Positions 42,231 to 50,100 of a stretch of DNA of 64,000 nt are shown here, one piece after another; position 1 is the first letter of the stretch, and each line of letters begins with the position of its first letter. The stretch lies in assembly GCF_014191495.1 (NCBI RefSeq), contig NZ_JACHWR010000005.1:62001-126000 (forward strand), read 5' to 3'. This stretch comes from Nocardioides soli (GTDB taxonomy: Bacteria > Actinomycetota > Actinomycetes > Propionibacteriales > Nocardioidaceae). The position numbers were made by a program, and so were the translations under genes. The notes under the pieces were generated by a model. That model saw nothing but the letters and a program-made list of their open reading frames with translations, had not been told where the DNA came from and made no database searches.

Positions 42231-42907
42231 ACGAGCAGCAGATGGTGGCCCTGGTCGAGCGGGTCGGCGAGACCCTCGAGCCCGACGTGGGACGGCTGGT
42301 GGCGGGGGCCGCGGCGCGGGGGCGGGTACGACGCGGCCGGCGGCGGCTGGCGGGGGCGGCCGGAGCGGCTGTCGCCGTCGTCGCGACCGCCACGGCCGCG
42401 CCGCTTCTGGTCGTGGGCGGCGGCACGGGGGCGGGTGTCGCCACGGCGCCGGGCGAGTCGCCGCGGGAGCTCGCGGTCGCCGCCGGTGACATGAGCGCGG
42501 CGCTGGCGACGCTGCTGCCGGGTTCGCGCGTCGTCGCGGACGACCAGCCGTACCAGTTCCAGGTCCAGCGGGGTGTGGTGCGCTGGCGCGGCGGCACGGT
42601 CACCGTGGCGATCGACACCCGCAGCGCCGGGGTGTCGACGCCCGCCCGGGAGCGGTGCCTGGCGTTCGCGGGTGGCCCGCCCTGCGCGGCGATGCCCGGG
42701 GGCGTCTGGCTCTTCGAGCACGGACGGATGGAGTTCGACGCGCGCACCGGCGAGGAGCAGCCGCTGCAGGACCACGTCCGTGCCTACGTGCCCGGCGGCT
42801 TCGTCGTCGACGCATACGACGACGGCGCGGCGTCCGTAGGCCGGAGGCTGCTGCGCACGCTCGCGCTCGACGGCGTCTGGTGGGTCGCCCGGCCCGATAC
42901 CCAGTGA
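42227..42907 (+). CDS. Membrane-anchored partner of the ECF sigma factor (putative anti-sigma)
   Basis: A 226-residue protein with a 40-residue cytoplasmic N-terminus (MNEQQMVALVERVGETLEPD and an Arg-rich stretch), one membrane helix (AGAAGAAVAVVATATAAPLL) and an extracytoplasmic domain of about 150 residues with two cysteines near ERCLAFAGGPPC. Position and topology fit an anti-sigma factor or a sensory target of the sigma factor. I see no zinc-binding H-x3-C-x2-C anti-sigma motif, so this is by context. Its last residues (DTQ) and stop lie in a hairpin arm. Confidence 0.72.
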   Translation: MNEQQMVALVERVGETLEPDVGRLVAGAAARGRVRRGRRRLAGAAGAAVAVVATATAAPLLVVGGGTGAGVATAPGESPRELAVAAGDMSAALATLLPGSRVVADDQPYQFQVQRGVVRWRGGTVTVAIDTRSAGVSTPARERCLAFAGGPPCAAMPGGVWLFEHGRMEFDARTGEEQPLQDHVRAYVPGGFVVDAYDDGAASVGRRLLRTLALDGVWWVARPDTQ

Positions 42908-42959
42908 CGGTGTGGTCGTTCCCGGGCGACCGGAACAACCAGAACGTCACTGGGTATCG
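42895..42959. terminator. Hairpin between convergent genes, variant of the CCAGAACGT family
   Basis: CGATACCCAGTGAC (42895-42908) pairs perfectly with 42946-42959, and the stem continues with mismatches (GTGGTCGTTCC against GGAACAACCAG). The right arm contains AACCAGAACGTCAC, the core also found in the hairpins at 8039 and 48853. It separates the sigma partner gene (+) from DUF2461 (-). Confidence 0.72.
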
Positions 42960-42971
42960 CCCGGGTGGCGC

Positions 42972-43622
42972 TCAGGCCGAGGCGTGCCGGGCGCACCACT
43001 CGACGAGCGGGCGCAGCGTCCGCCAGTCATCGCGGACGATGTCGAGCACCTCGGGGGTGTGGATCACCGGCTCGAAGCCGAGGGAGTGGCCCGCGGTCAA
43101 GGAGCGGTGCCGGAGCAGCTCGATGCGCGGGTGCTCGGCGTCGTACCCGCGGGGGCTGGTCTTGAGCCGGTCGCCGCCGATCTCGAAGCCCTTCCTCTCC
43201 AGCGAGCGGACGATCTTCTCGAGCTCGGGGCCGAAGCGGTCGTGCGCCACGGCCTCACGGAACGCCGCCAGCCGGGGGCCGCTCGCCTCGTAGAACCCGC
43301 CGCCGGTGCGGACGCCGCGCGGCGAGAGTTCGACGTACCAGCCCGTCGCCTCGCCGACCCGCACGAACGCGCCCTGATGGGTCTTGTACGGCGTCTTGTC
43401 CTTCGCGAACCGGACGTCGCGGTAGGGCCGGAACACCTTCGCGCTCTGCCCGTCGGGGGCGAACTCGCCGGTGAGCTCGGCGCACAGCGCCTCCATCGGC
43501 CGGCGGACGGACTCGGTGTAGACCGCCTTGTGCTTCTCCCAGAACGACTTGGTGTTGTCGACCTCGAGGTCGTCGTAGAAGTCGAGCCCCGCGACGGGGA
43601 ATCCGGTGAAGCCGTCACTCAC
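42972..43622 (-). CDS. DUF2461-family protein
   Basis: A 216-residue cytoplasmic protein of the DUF2461 family (TIGR02453). Characteristic parts are FYDDLEVDNTKSFWEKHKAV, the central KVFRPYRDVRFAKDKTPYKT, then HQGAFVRV and GGGFYEASGPRLAAFREAV. Its biochemical role is not known. GTG 43622 was chosen because the family starts with a short leader before FPVAGLDFYDDL. Convergent with the sigma partner gene across a hairpin. Confidence 0.88.
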   Translation of the reverse strand: MSDGFTGFPVAGLDFYDDLEVDNTKSFWEKHKAVYTESVRRPMEALCAELTGEFAPDGQSAKVFRPYRDVRFAKDKTPYKTHQGAFVRVGEATGWYVELSPRGVRTGGGFYEASGPRLAAFREAVAHDRFGPELEKIVRSLERKGFEIGGDRLKTSPRGYDAEHPRIELLRHRSLTAGHSLGFEPVIHTPEVLDIVRDDWRTLRPLVEWCARHASA

Positions 43623-43656
43623 GCCTGCCAGCGTAGACAGCCGGGGCGAGCGCGGG

Positions 43657-44700
43657 TCAGTCGAGGTCGGCGGTGACCTGCTCGTCGCCGGAGGAGGAGC
43701 GGGCGGTGACGGTGATCGCGTCGCCGCCACAGCGTGGCGGCTCGAGGAACGCCTGACCCTTCGGCGACTCGTAGACCACGACCGCGCCGTCGTCGGGCGT
43801 CCATCGCAGCAACGCGGCGGGCTCGCCCTGCCGCTGTGGGTCGCGCACGAAGTACGCCGCGCCGTGGCACTCGACCAGGCTGCCGGCCAGGCCGGGGCCG
43901 AGGTCGGCGTACTCGTCGCCGATGCTCGCCTGGAAGTGGGCCTCCTCGATGCGCCGCTCGCGCGGGATCTCCGACCAGACGGCGCCGCCGTCGGTGAGCA
44001 CGCCCTCCCAGCCCTTGCACGCGGTGACGCCGGGGAAGGGGGTGGCGGTGCCGCCGGCGACGGTGACGACCGTGCGGCACGACGGCCGGGAGTCGTCGAA
44101 GGTCATCATGGAGTCGCCGTCCTCCGACACGTGGGCGGTGCTGAAGCCGTGCCGCTCCGGTGCGCACCACGCCACCGTCGAGCGCCGGCTCTCGAGGTCG
44201 ACCTCGGCCAGGCAGTAGGCCCCGTCGTCGACGGTCGCGTGCAGGAGCCGGTCGTCGCCGAGGGCCCAGGTGCCGCCGCTGGTGGTGGGTACGTCGGTGT
44301 CGCCGTCGACCGAGAACGTCCGGCCGCTCTCGAGGTCGACGACCGTGGCGCGGCCGGCCCGCCGCTCGGCCCGGTCCTGGAGCACCACGACCGCCCAGTC
44401 GTCGTCGAGCAGGGCGTCGCTGACCCGCCACCCCGCCGTACCCCCGCCGCTGCCGGTGGTCGGGCCGGTCAGCTCCCAGCTCGACCCGTCGCCGGTCACG
44501 GTGAGGGTCCACTCGCCGTTGCGGGTCACGGGGTCGTCGACCGGGCCGTCGACGGGGCGCCAGTCCAGCGGCTCGATCGAGCCGGGGCTCTCGCTGGGGG
44601 TGCTGCCGGTGGTCGGCGGCTCCGGCCTCTCGTCGTCCGATCCGCAGGCCGACGCGGCCAGCGCCACGATCGCGGCGCACGCCAGCAGCCGGGGTCGCAT
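43657..44700 (-). CDS. Secreted lipoprotein, beta-propeller-like, unknown function
   Basis: A 347-residue exported protein. The signal peptide MRPRLLACAAIVALAASACG ends in a lipobox with Cys19. A Ser/Pro/Glu-rich linker follows, then repeated strand-turn units (WTLTVTGDGSSWELTGPTTG, LESGRTFSVDGDTDV, LGDDRLLHATVDDG) as in beta-propellers. The ATG at 44700 shares its base with the TGA of the upstream C39-like gene, so the two are coupled and probably act together outside the membrane. Function not recognised. Confidence 0.72.
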   Translation of the reverse strand: MRPRLLACAAIVALAASACGSDDERPEPPTTGSTPSESPGSIEPLDWRPVDGPVDDPVTRNGEWTLTVTGDGSSWELTGPTTGSGGGTAGWRVSDALLDDDWAVVVLQDRAERRAGRATVVDLESGRTFSVDGDTDVPTTSGGTWALGDDRLLHATVDDGAYCLAEVDLESRRSTVAWCAPERHGFSTAHVSEDGDSMMTFDDSRPSCRTVVTVAGGTATPFPGVTACKGWEGVLTDGGAVWSEIPRERRIEEAHFQASIGDEYADLGPGLAGSLVECHGAAYFVRDPQRQGEPAALLRWTPDDGAVVVYESPKGQAFLEPPRCGGDAITVTARSSSGDEQVTADLD

Positions 44701-45914
44701 CAGACCCCCACGTTGTGCATCGGGTGGGTCTGGTTGGCGCGGTAGCTCTTGTAGGCCTGCCGCCACTGGACCCGGGCGATGAAGGGCTCCGAGGGGTCGA
44801 AGCGCTGCTGGTTCCAGGGCTCGAAGTAGCCGAGCCGCAGCGGGCGCTTGCCGGACTTGTCGTAGCCGCGCCCGACCTGGAAGTGGCCGGACGCGTCGTC
44901 GTCGAGGTAGGGGTAGTAGGCCCGGCGCAGCACGGGGTGCAGCACGACGGGCGCCCGGTAGTCGTGGATGTGGCGCATCATCAGCAGTTTCCACTGCTTG
45001 AAGGACCAGTCGCCGACATCGAGGGTGATGTAGGGCCCGGCGCGTCCCGGCCGGTCGTATCCCGTGGCGCGGTTGACGACGCGCACGATGTCGGAGATCG
45101 AGGTGCCGTCGCGGGTGGTGCCGAGCCGGCGGGCCCAGTGGCGCTGGGTGCGGACCTCGCCGTCCCAGCCCCATGCGATCGCCTGCATCGTGGCGGGTCC
45201 GCACCAGTAGGTGCGGTTCTGCTCCCGGGCGCGGCCGGGCTTGATGACGGTGGACCGGCGGGGGTAATCGGCCGTGGTCTTGCGCTGCGCGGCGAGCCGG
45301 GTGGTGTCGCGGGCGGCGCGGGCCTCCGGGTGATCGGCCAGGAAGCCGCGCGGGAGCGGCGTGCCCTGGATCTCGTGTCGCAGCAGCCAGACCTTGGCCA
45401 CCGACCGCGCCGCCGCGGTCAGCTCGGCGCGCTCGGCGGCGGCCCGCTCGGCCGGGCTCATCCGGACCATCCGGTCGAGGGTGGCGGCCGCGTCGAGGTC
45501 GCCGGTGGTGGTCGTCGCCGGGGCGCGGCCCGACCGTCGAGCCGCGGCGGCGACCCGGTCGCGTACGTCGGCCTCGGTGTCGCTGGTCCAGCCGACGCCC
45601 AGGCAGTACCGCTGGCCGTCGAGGTCGGCGCAGCGCACGGCGTCGGCGGTCGCGGCGACGCCGGCCTTGCTGCCGGGCCGGCCGATCGTGCGCCCGGCCG
45701 CGACCACCCGGTCGATCTCGGCCCGCATCGCGGCGGTGACCCGGGAAGGGCCGGCGGCGTTCGCGGTGCGCAGCGAGCCGCCCGGCGTACGCCCGGTGTC
45801 GGTGGACGGCCGCAGCGATCCGGGGCCGTCATCGCCGCGGGGCACGAACGGGGCGAGGGCGAGCAGCAGGGCCAGTGCGCCGATGCCGACGGCGACCGAG
45901 CGGGGGCGAGACAT
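44700..45914 (-). CDS. Exported C39-like cysteine peptidase-fold protein
   Basis: A 404-residue protein with an N-terminal signal anchor (VAVGIGALALLLALAPFVP), a 180-residue variable region, and a C-terminal papain-like C39 domain: TYWCGPATMQAIAWGWDG (catalytic Cys), APVVLHPVLRR, then the His in SGHFQVGRGYD and the following FEPWNQQRFDPS. It probably cleaves or binds peptides at the cell surface. It is coupled to the downstream lipoprotein gene by a one-base overlap. ATG 45914. Confidence 0.8.
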   Translation of the reverse strand: MSRPRSVAVGIGALALLLALAPFVPRGDDGPGSLRPSTDTGRTPGGSLRTANAAGPSRVTAAMRAEIDRVVAAGRTIGRPGSKAGVAATADAVRCADLDGQRYCLGVGWTSDTEADVRDRVAAAARRSGRAPATTTTGDLDAAATLDRMVRMSPAERAAAERAELTAAARSVAKVWLLRHEIQGTPLPRGFLADHPEARAARDTTRLAAQRKTTADYPRRSTVIKPGRAREQNRTYWCGPATMQAIAWGWDGEVRTQRHWARRLGTTRDGTSISDIVRVVNRATGYDRPGRAGPYITLDVGDWSFKQWKLLMMRHIHDYRAPVVLHPVLRRAYYPYLDDDASGHFQVGRGYDKSGKRPLRLGYFEPWNQQRFDPSEPFIARVQWRQAYKSYRANQTHPMHNVGV

Positions 45915-46132
45915 CGAGAACCTCGAGACCGGACGGGGAAGCGGTCCGTCCCACTGTCACCGTGCGTCACTGGTCTAGTCAAGTTCCCCATGGGTCACAG
46001 CGGCGGCGGAGTGGCGGTCGCGCCCTATCCGTTCGATCGCTGGGATTGCCGGCGAGTAGTGATGGGGTCGGGGTGCACGGCCCCAGCAATTGAACGGATG
46101 CGCCCGGGAGGCATCGAGCGGAGGGCCAGGCT

Positions 46133-46352
46133 CGACGAGGCTCGAACTCGCGACATCGACCTTTGTCGAACTCGTGACATCGACGTTGAGCAGAGTGTCG
46201 CGCTCGTGGGCGCGACGTTCGTCGGGATGTGGAGCGGATGACGAGGCTCGAACTCGCGACATCGACGTTGAGCAGAGTGTCGGGCTCGTGGGCGCGACCT
46301 TCGTCGGGATGTGGAGCGGATGACGAGGCTCGAACTCGCGACATCGACCTTG
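46133..46352. repeat. Tandem 82-bp repeats carrying tRNA-Gly 3'-end copies
   Basis: Two near-identical 82-bp units (46166-46247, 46248-46329) and a partial third run into the tRNA-Gly gene. Each contains the 3' half of that tRNA (acceptor 3' strand, T arm; GACGAGGCTCGAACTCGCGA on the + strand) followed by about 44 bp of its downstream flank. A further 31-bp copy of the T-arm segment lies at 46133-46163. Direct repeats of a tRNA 3' end resemble attachment-site scars, but no integrase is present in this window. Confidence 0.85.
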
Positions 46353-46387
46353 GGAAGGTCGCGCTCTACCAACTGAGCTACATCCGC
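46312..46387 (-). tRNA. tRNA-Gly (anticodon CCC)
   Basis: On the minus strand the sequence starts GCGGATGTAGCTCAGTTGG and folds into a full cloverleaf. The acceptor GCGGATG/CATCCGC has 7 bp, the D arm is GCTC/GAGC, the anticodon stem CGACC/GGTCG with loop TTCCCAA gives anticodon CCC, and the T arm is GCGAG-TTCGAGC-CTCGT. The discriminator T is followed by an encoded CCA (46312-46314). Its 3' half is repeated downstream in tandem. Confidence 0.93.
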
Positions 46388-46419
46388 ATGACCCGCGGGT
46401 CTGCCGGGTCGCGGAGATA

Positions 46420-47193
46420 CTAGTCGATCGGCGTGAGCGTGGCGCGCTTCGGGTCCAGCCCGTCGCCCGAGGAGCGTCCGGTGAGGCGGCGGTGCACCCA
46501 CGGGATGGCCATCCCGCGCACCCAGGTGAGGTTCTCGCGGCGCTGCTCGGCCCTCGTCGGCGGCGGGCGGTCGGGCAGCGGCAGCGGCTCGAGCTCGTGG
46601 GGTACGCCGAGGGTGTCGAGCACCTCGATCGCCATCCGCTGGTGGCCGGCCGGGCCGAGGTGCATCCGGTCGGGGTCCCAGTAGCGCCAGTCGCGGTACT
46701 CCCGCATCGTCCAGAAGTCGACGACGGTGGCGCCGTGGGTGCGGGCGGCGGTGCGCACCAGTTCGTTGTAGAGCGCGAACCGGCCCCGCAGTGGCCGGTA
46801 GATCGCCGACCCGCCGGGGTCGAACGCCGTGAACACGACCAGCCGGGCACCGGTCGCCGCGAGCCGGCCGAGCGCCGCGTCGTACCGCTCGACGATCCCG
46901 TCGAGGTCGACGCGTGGCCGCAGGATGTCGTTGGCGCCCGCGTAGATCGTCACCAGGTCGGGCTCGAGCGCGACGGCGGGGTCGAGCTGCTCGTCGAGGA
47001 TCGCGGGGAGCTTCCGACCACGGATCGCCAGGTTGGCGTAGCCGAACGACCGCCCGGTCGACGCGGCCTCGTGGCCGAGCACCTCCGCGACCCGGTCCGC
47101 CCAGCCGCGCACGCCGTTGGGACGCGCGGGGTCGGGGTCGCCGACGCCCTCGGTGAAGGAGTCGCCGATCGCGACGTACCGCTGGAAGCTCAC
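46420..47193 (-). CDS. SGNH/GDSL-type esterase
   Basis: A 257-residue SGNH hydrolase without a signal peptide, so probably cytoplasmic. Block I AIGDSFTEGVGD has the nucleophile Ser, block II is YANLAIRGRK (Gly), block III YAGANDI (Asn), and block V DRMHLGPAGHQRM (Asp/His). Likely substrates are small esters or acylated sugars. GTG 47193. Divergent from dcd with 50 bp between starts. Confidence 0.92.
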   Translation of the reverse strand: MSFQRYVAIGDSFTEGVGDPDPARPNGVRGWADRVAEVLGHEAASTGRSFGYANLAIRGRKLPAILDEQLDPAVALEPDLVTIYAGANDILRPRVDLDGIVERYDAALGRLAATGARLVVFTAFDPGGSAIYRPLRGRFALYNELVRTAARTHGATVVDFWTMREYRDWRYWDPDRMHLGPAGHQRMAIEVLDTLGVPHELEPLPLPDRPPPTRAEQRRENLTWVRGMAIPWVHRRLTGRSSGDGLDPKRATLTPID

Positions 47194-47243
47194 CGTCTCA
47201 TTGTCCGGGGTGGCCCGCGGGCGGCCACCGGTAGGGTGCCAGC

Positions 47244-47819
47244 GTGCTGCTGTCAGATCGCGACATCACCGCCGAGATCGACGCGGGGCGGATCGCCCTC
47301 GATCCCTACGATCCGGCGATGCTGCAGCCGTCGTCGATCGACGTCCGGCTGGACCGGTTCTTCCGGGTGTTCGAGAACCACAAGTACCCGCACATCGACC
47401 CCGCCGCCGATCAGTCCGACCTGACCCGGATGGTGGAGCCGGAGGGCGACGAGCCGTTCATCCTGCACCCCGGGGAGTTCGTGCTCGGCTCGACGTACGA
47501 GGTGGTGTCGCTGCCCGACGACATCGCGGCGCGGGTGGAGGGCAAGTCCTCCCTCGGCCGCCTGGGCCTGCTGACGCACGCGACCGCCGGGTTCGTCGAC
47601 CCCGGCTTCTCCGGGCACGTGACGCTGGAGCTCGCGAACGTCGCGACCCTCCCGATCAAGCTCTACCCGGGCATGAAGATCGGCCAGTTCTGCTTCTTCC
47701 GGCTCTCCTCGCCCTCGGCGCACCCGTACGGCTCGGAGAAGTACGGCTCGCGCTACCAGGGCCAGCGCGGCCCGACGCCGTCGCGGTCGTTCCAGAACTT
47801 CCATCGGACGCCGATCTAG
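47244..47819 (+). CDS. dcd: dCTP deaminase, bifunctional dUTP-forming/hydrolysing type
   Basis: Converts dCTP to dUMP (deaminase plus dUTPase) in thymidylate supply. The 191 residues and sequence match the actinobacterial bifunctional form (M. tuberculosis Dcd has 190). MLLSDRDITAEIDAGRIAL, LQPSSIDVRLDRFFRVF, the nucleotide-binding RVEGKSSLGRLGLLTHATAG and FVDPGFSGHVTLELANV with the catalytic Glu, and the C-terminal YQGQRGPTPSRSFQNF closing over the triphosphate are present. Start GTG 47244. Confidence 0.95.
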   Translation: MLLSDRDITAEIDAGRIALDPYDPAMLQPSSIDVRLDRFFRVFENHKYPHIDPAADQSDLTRMVEPEGDEPFILHPGEFVLGSTYEVVSLPDDIAARVEGKSSLGRLGLLTHATAGFVDPGFSGHVTLELANVATLPIKLYPGMKIGQFCFFRLSSPSAHPYGSEKYGSRYQGQRGPTPSRSFQNFHRTPI

Positions 47820-47827
47820 CCATCAAG

Positions 47828-47846
47828 TGAAGTTAGGCTAACCTAA
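47828..47846. promoter_or_regulatory. Strong DtxR/IdeR-type iron box
   Basis: TGAAGTTAGGCTAACCTAA matches the IdeR consensus at about 17 of 19 positions, and GAAGTTAGG/CCTAACTTC at 47829-47850 makes nearly perfect 9-bp arms. It lies directly against the ATG (47851) of the SIP gene, so iron-dependent repression of a leaderless transcript is expected. Confidence 0.88.
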
Positions 47847-47850
47847 CTTC

Positions 47851-48828
47851 ATGACCATGACCTCGGCGTCCGGCACGGAGCAACCGCAGCTGTCGATGAT
47901 CCTCGACGAGGTCGAGGTGGTGCGGGTGGAACGGCTCTCCCCGTCGTTCGTCCGCGTGGAGTTCGGCGGACCCTGCCTCGAGCACTTCGGGGTCGAGGGG
48001 CAGCCGCTCTACGACCAGCGGATCAAGCTGGTCTTCCCAGGTGTCCCGGGCGGCCCGGTGCCGTCGTTCGAGGGCGTCGACGACTCCTGGTGGGAGACCT
48101 GGCTGGCTCGGCCGGAGGCGGAGCGCGGCCACATGCGTACCTACACCGTCCGCGACCTCGTGGGCAGCGGCCCCGACACCCGACTGGTTGTCGACATCGT
48201 GGTCCACTCCGACGACCATGGCGACCCCGGCCCGGGCTGCGACTGGGCCGCGCGCGCCGCGGTGGGGGACCGGGTCGTGGTGCTCGGGCCGCGACGTGGC
48301 CAGTTCTACGGCGGCATCGAGTTCGAGCCCGGTACGGCGGGCCGCCTGCTGCTCGTCGGCGACGAGACCGCCGTGCCGGCCGTGTGTGCGATCCTCGGCC
48401 AGCTGCCGTGGGACGCGGTGGGTGCGGCGTTCCTGGAGATCCCGACCGCCGCCGACGCCCAGACCGTGCAGCACCCGGAGGGTGTCCGGGTGGTCTGGCT
48501 GCCCCGGGCGGGCGCGGCCCACGGCGAGTTGCTGCACCCGGCGGTGCTGGACCACCTCGGTGTGGGCGCCGCGGCGGTGGCGGGCGCGGAGGCCGACGAG
48601 GTCGATCCCGACCTGTGGGAGACCCCGACGTACTCCTCCTCCGGGGAGGACGTCGACTCCGCCGCGACCGTGGTCGGCCACGACCTCGACGACCTCTACG
48701 CCTGGATCGCCGGCGAGTCCGGCGTGGTCACCGCGCTGCGGCGGGTGCTGGTCAAGGACCTCGGGGTCGACCGCCGCCAGGTGGCCTTCATGGGCTACTG
48801 GCGCCGCGGTGTCGCGATGCGGTCGTAG
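47851..48828 (+). CDS. Siderophore-interacting protein (second copy, iron-regulated)
   Basis: A 325-residue FAD-dependent ferric-siderophore reductase. The FAD-binding barrel has RLSPSFVRVEFGGP and GHMRTYTVRD; the flavin/NAD part has WAARAAVGDRVVVLGPR and LLVGDETAVPAVCAIL. The SIP C-terminus ends VAFMGYWRRGVAMRS. It lacks the histidine clusters of the SIP at 25149, so the two may serve different siderophores. The ATG follows immediately after the iron box. Confidence 0.93.
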   Translation: MTMTSASGTEQPQLSMILDEVEVVRVERLSPSFVRVEFGGPCLEHFGVEGQPLYDQRIKLVFPGVPGGPVPSFEGVDDSWWETWLARPEAERGHMRTYTVRDLVGSGPDTRLVVDIVVHSDDHGDPGPGCDWAARAAVGDRVVVLGPRRGQFYGGIEFEPGTAGRLLLVGDETAVPAVCAILGQLPWDAVGAAFLEIPTAADAQTVQHPEGVRVVWLPRAGAAHGELLHPAVLDHLGVGAAAVAGAEADEVDPDLWETPTYSSSGEDVDSAATVVGHDLDDLYAWIAGESGVVTALRRVLVKDLGVDRRQVAFMGYWRRGVAMRS

Positions 48829-48852
48829 CTGCGGGCCGGCGGTTGTGGGACC

Positions 48853-48919
48853 GGGATAGTCCGTCACGTTCTGGTTGCCGACGATCGGGATCGACAACCA
48901 GAACGTGACGGACTATCCC
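48853..48919. terminator. 25-bp perfect hairpin between convergent genes
   Basis: GGGATAGTCCGTCACGTTCT... (48853-48877) pairs perfectly with 48895-48919 around a 17-nt loop. The arms equal those of the hairpin at 8039-8107, about 41 kb away, while the loops differ. It lies between the SIP gene (+) and the small gene at 48983 (-). Confidence 0.78.
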
Positions 48920-48926
48920 CGCCGCC

Positions 48927-48981
48927 GACCATCTCCGCCGCGGACCATCTCCGCCGCGGACCATCTCCGCCGCGGACCATC
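48927..48981. repeat. 16-bp tandem repeat, three and a half copies
   Basis: GACCATCTCCGCCGCG is repeated at 48927, 48943 and 48959 with a partial fourth copy. It lies between the hairpin and the stop codon of the 51-residue gene. No spacers are present, so it is not CRISPR; simple slippage is likely. Confidence 0.8.
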
Positions 48982-48982
48982 C

Positions 48983-49138
48983 TCAGTTGTCGACCCGGTC
49001 GGCGAGGCGGCGCAGCCGCTGGGCGAGCAGGTGCCGGTGTGCGGTGGCGGGGATCTTGGGGGTGCTCGCGCGGGCGATGCGCTCCGCGAGCTGCTGGCGG
49101 TTGATCTCGGCGTCGAGCGTGCCGGTGCTGTACTCCAT
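48983..49138 (-). CDS. Small hypothetical protein, 51 residues
   Basis: Starts MEYSTGTLDAEINRQQLAER at ATG 49138 with AGAGGAG 7 nt upstream, a strong ribosome binding site. It ends LAQRLRRLADRVDN. The protein is short, helical and basic with no membrane segment. It is 50 bp after the DUF4097 gene and in the same direction as DUF4097 and the ribbon-helix-helix gene, so it is likely the third gene of that operon. Function unknown. Confidence 0.62.
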   Translation of the reverse strand: MEYSTGTLDAEINRQQLAERIARASTPKIPATAHRHLLAQRLRRLADRVDN

Positions 49139-49188
49139 GACGGTGCTCCTCTGCTGATCTGGCTGCTGGTGGGGTGCGGCCGAGGCGC

Positions 49189-50013
49189 TCAGACCTCGGC
49201 GAGGACGATGTCGCCGCTGACGGTGCGGGCCCGGACCTCGACGTGGTCGGCACCCTGCTCGGGCTTGCCGGCGCCGGTCAGGTTCGAGCGGATGTCGCCG
49301 GTGACCGTCGAGATGTCGGTCCACACCGGGACGCCGGAGGGGACGCCGACACGGACGTCGCCGGAGGCGCCCTTGACGCTGACCCGGCCGCGCTGGGCCC
49401 GGGAGACGACCAGGTCGCCGGAGCCGGTGGTGAGCGACACGTCGTGGCTCGACTCGACGACCTCGAGGTCGCCGGACCCGGTCTTGACGACCGTCTGGCC
49501 GTGCGCGCCGCCCACGCGGACGTCGCCGGACCCGGTCGAGATCGACGTGACCCCGGCGGTGGCGCCGATCACGACGTCGCCGGAGCCGCTCTTGACCTTC
49601 AGCGCGTCGCCGGCCGTGTCGATGCGGATGTCGCCGGAGCCGGTCTCGGCGAGCAGGGGGCCGGTCGCGGCCTCGACCTGCATGTCGCCGGAGCCGCTCT
49701 TGACCTGTCCGGTGTCGATCGTGCCGCGGACGCCGATGTCGGCACTGCCGGTGCGGACGACCGCGTCGCTGCCGGTCGGGACGGTGATGCGTACGTCGAG
49801 CCGGGAGTCGCTGCCGAACAGCCCGCCGCGCTGCCGGGGCGCGACGACGCTGATCCGGCGGCCGTCCTGGCGTACGTCGACCTGGTCGGCGTCCCGGCCG
49901 GCGATCTCGACGTGCGTCTGCTCGGTCTCGGTCGCGGTGACGTCGACGCGGCCCTTGCCGATCTCGGCGAACAGCTCGACGGGGTGTGGTGTGTCGAAGT
50001 GGTGCTCGGTCAT
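49189..50013 (-). CDS. DUF4097-family beta-helix-like protein
   Basis: A 274-residue soluble protein of the DUF4097 (putative adhesin) family. It consists of repeated short strands each ending in a SGSGD or TGSGD turn (e.g. VKSGSGDMQVEAATGPLLAE, TGSGDVRVGGAHGQTVVKTG). The central repeats predict a right-handed parallel beta-helix. No signal peptide is visible, so an adhesin role is doubtful here. It lies 87 bp after the ribbon-helix-helix regulator gene and 50 bp before the 51-residue gene. Confidence 0.86.
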   Translation of the reverse strand: MTEHHFDTPHPVELFAEIGKGRVDVTATETEQTHVEIAGRDADQVDVRQDGRRISVVAPRQRGGLFGSDSRLDVRITVPTGSDAVVRTGSADIGVRGTIDTGQVKSGSGDMQVEAATGPLLAETGSGDIRIDTAGDALKVKSGSGDVVIGATAGVTSISTGSGDVRVGGAHGQTVVKTGSGDLEVVESSHDVSLTTGSGDLVVSRAQRGRVSVKGASGDVRVGVPSGVPVWTDISTVTGDIRSNLTGAGKPEQGADHVEVRARTVSGDIVLAEV

Positions 50014-50100
50014 CGTGGTCTCCTGCGCGAGGGTGTGTTCGTCCGCGGGGCCGGCCGTGCCGGTCCCGGGATGGGGTGGATGGTGGGGTGGGGTGGCTCG

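Noticed and set aside
48927..48981. 16-bp repeats as CRISPR or iteron-type origin
   Set aside because: No spacers, no replication gene, no AT-rich region nearby.
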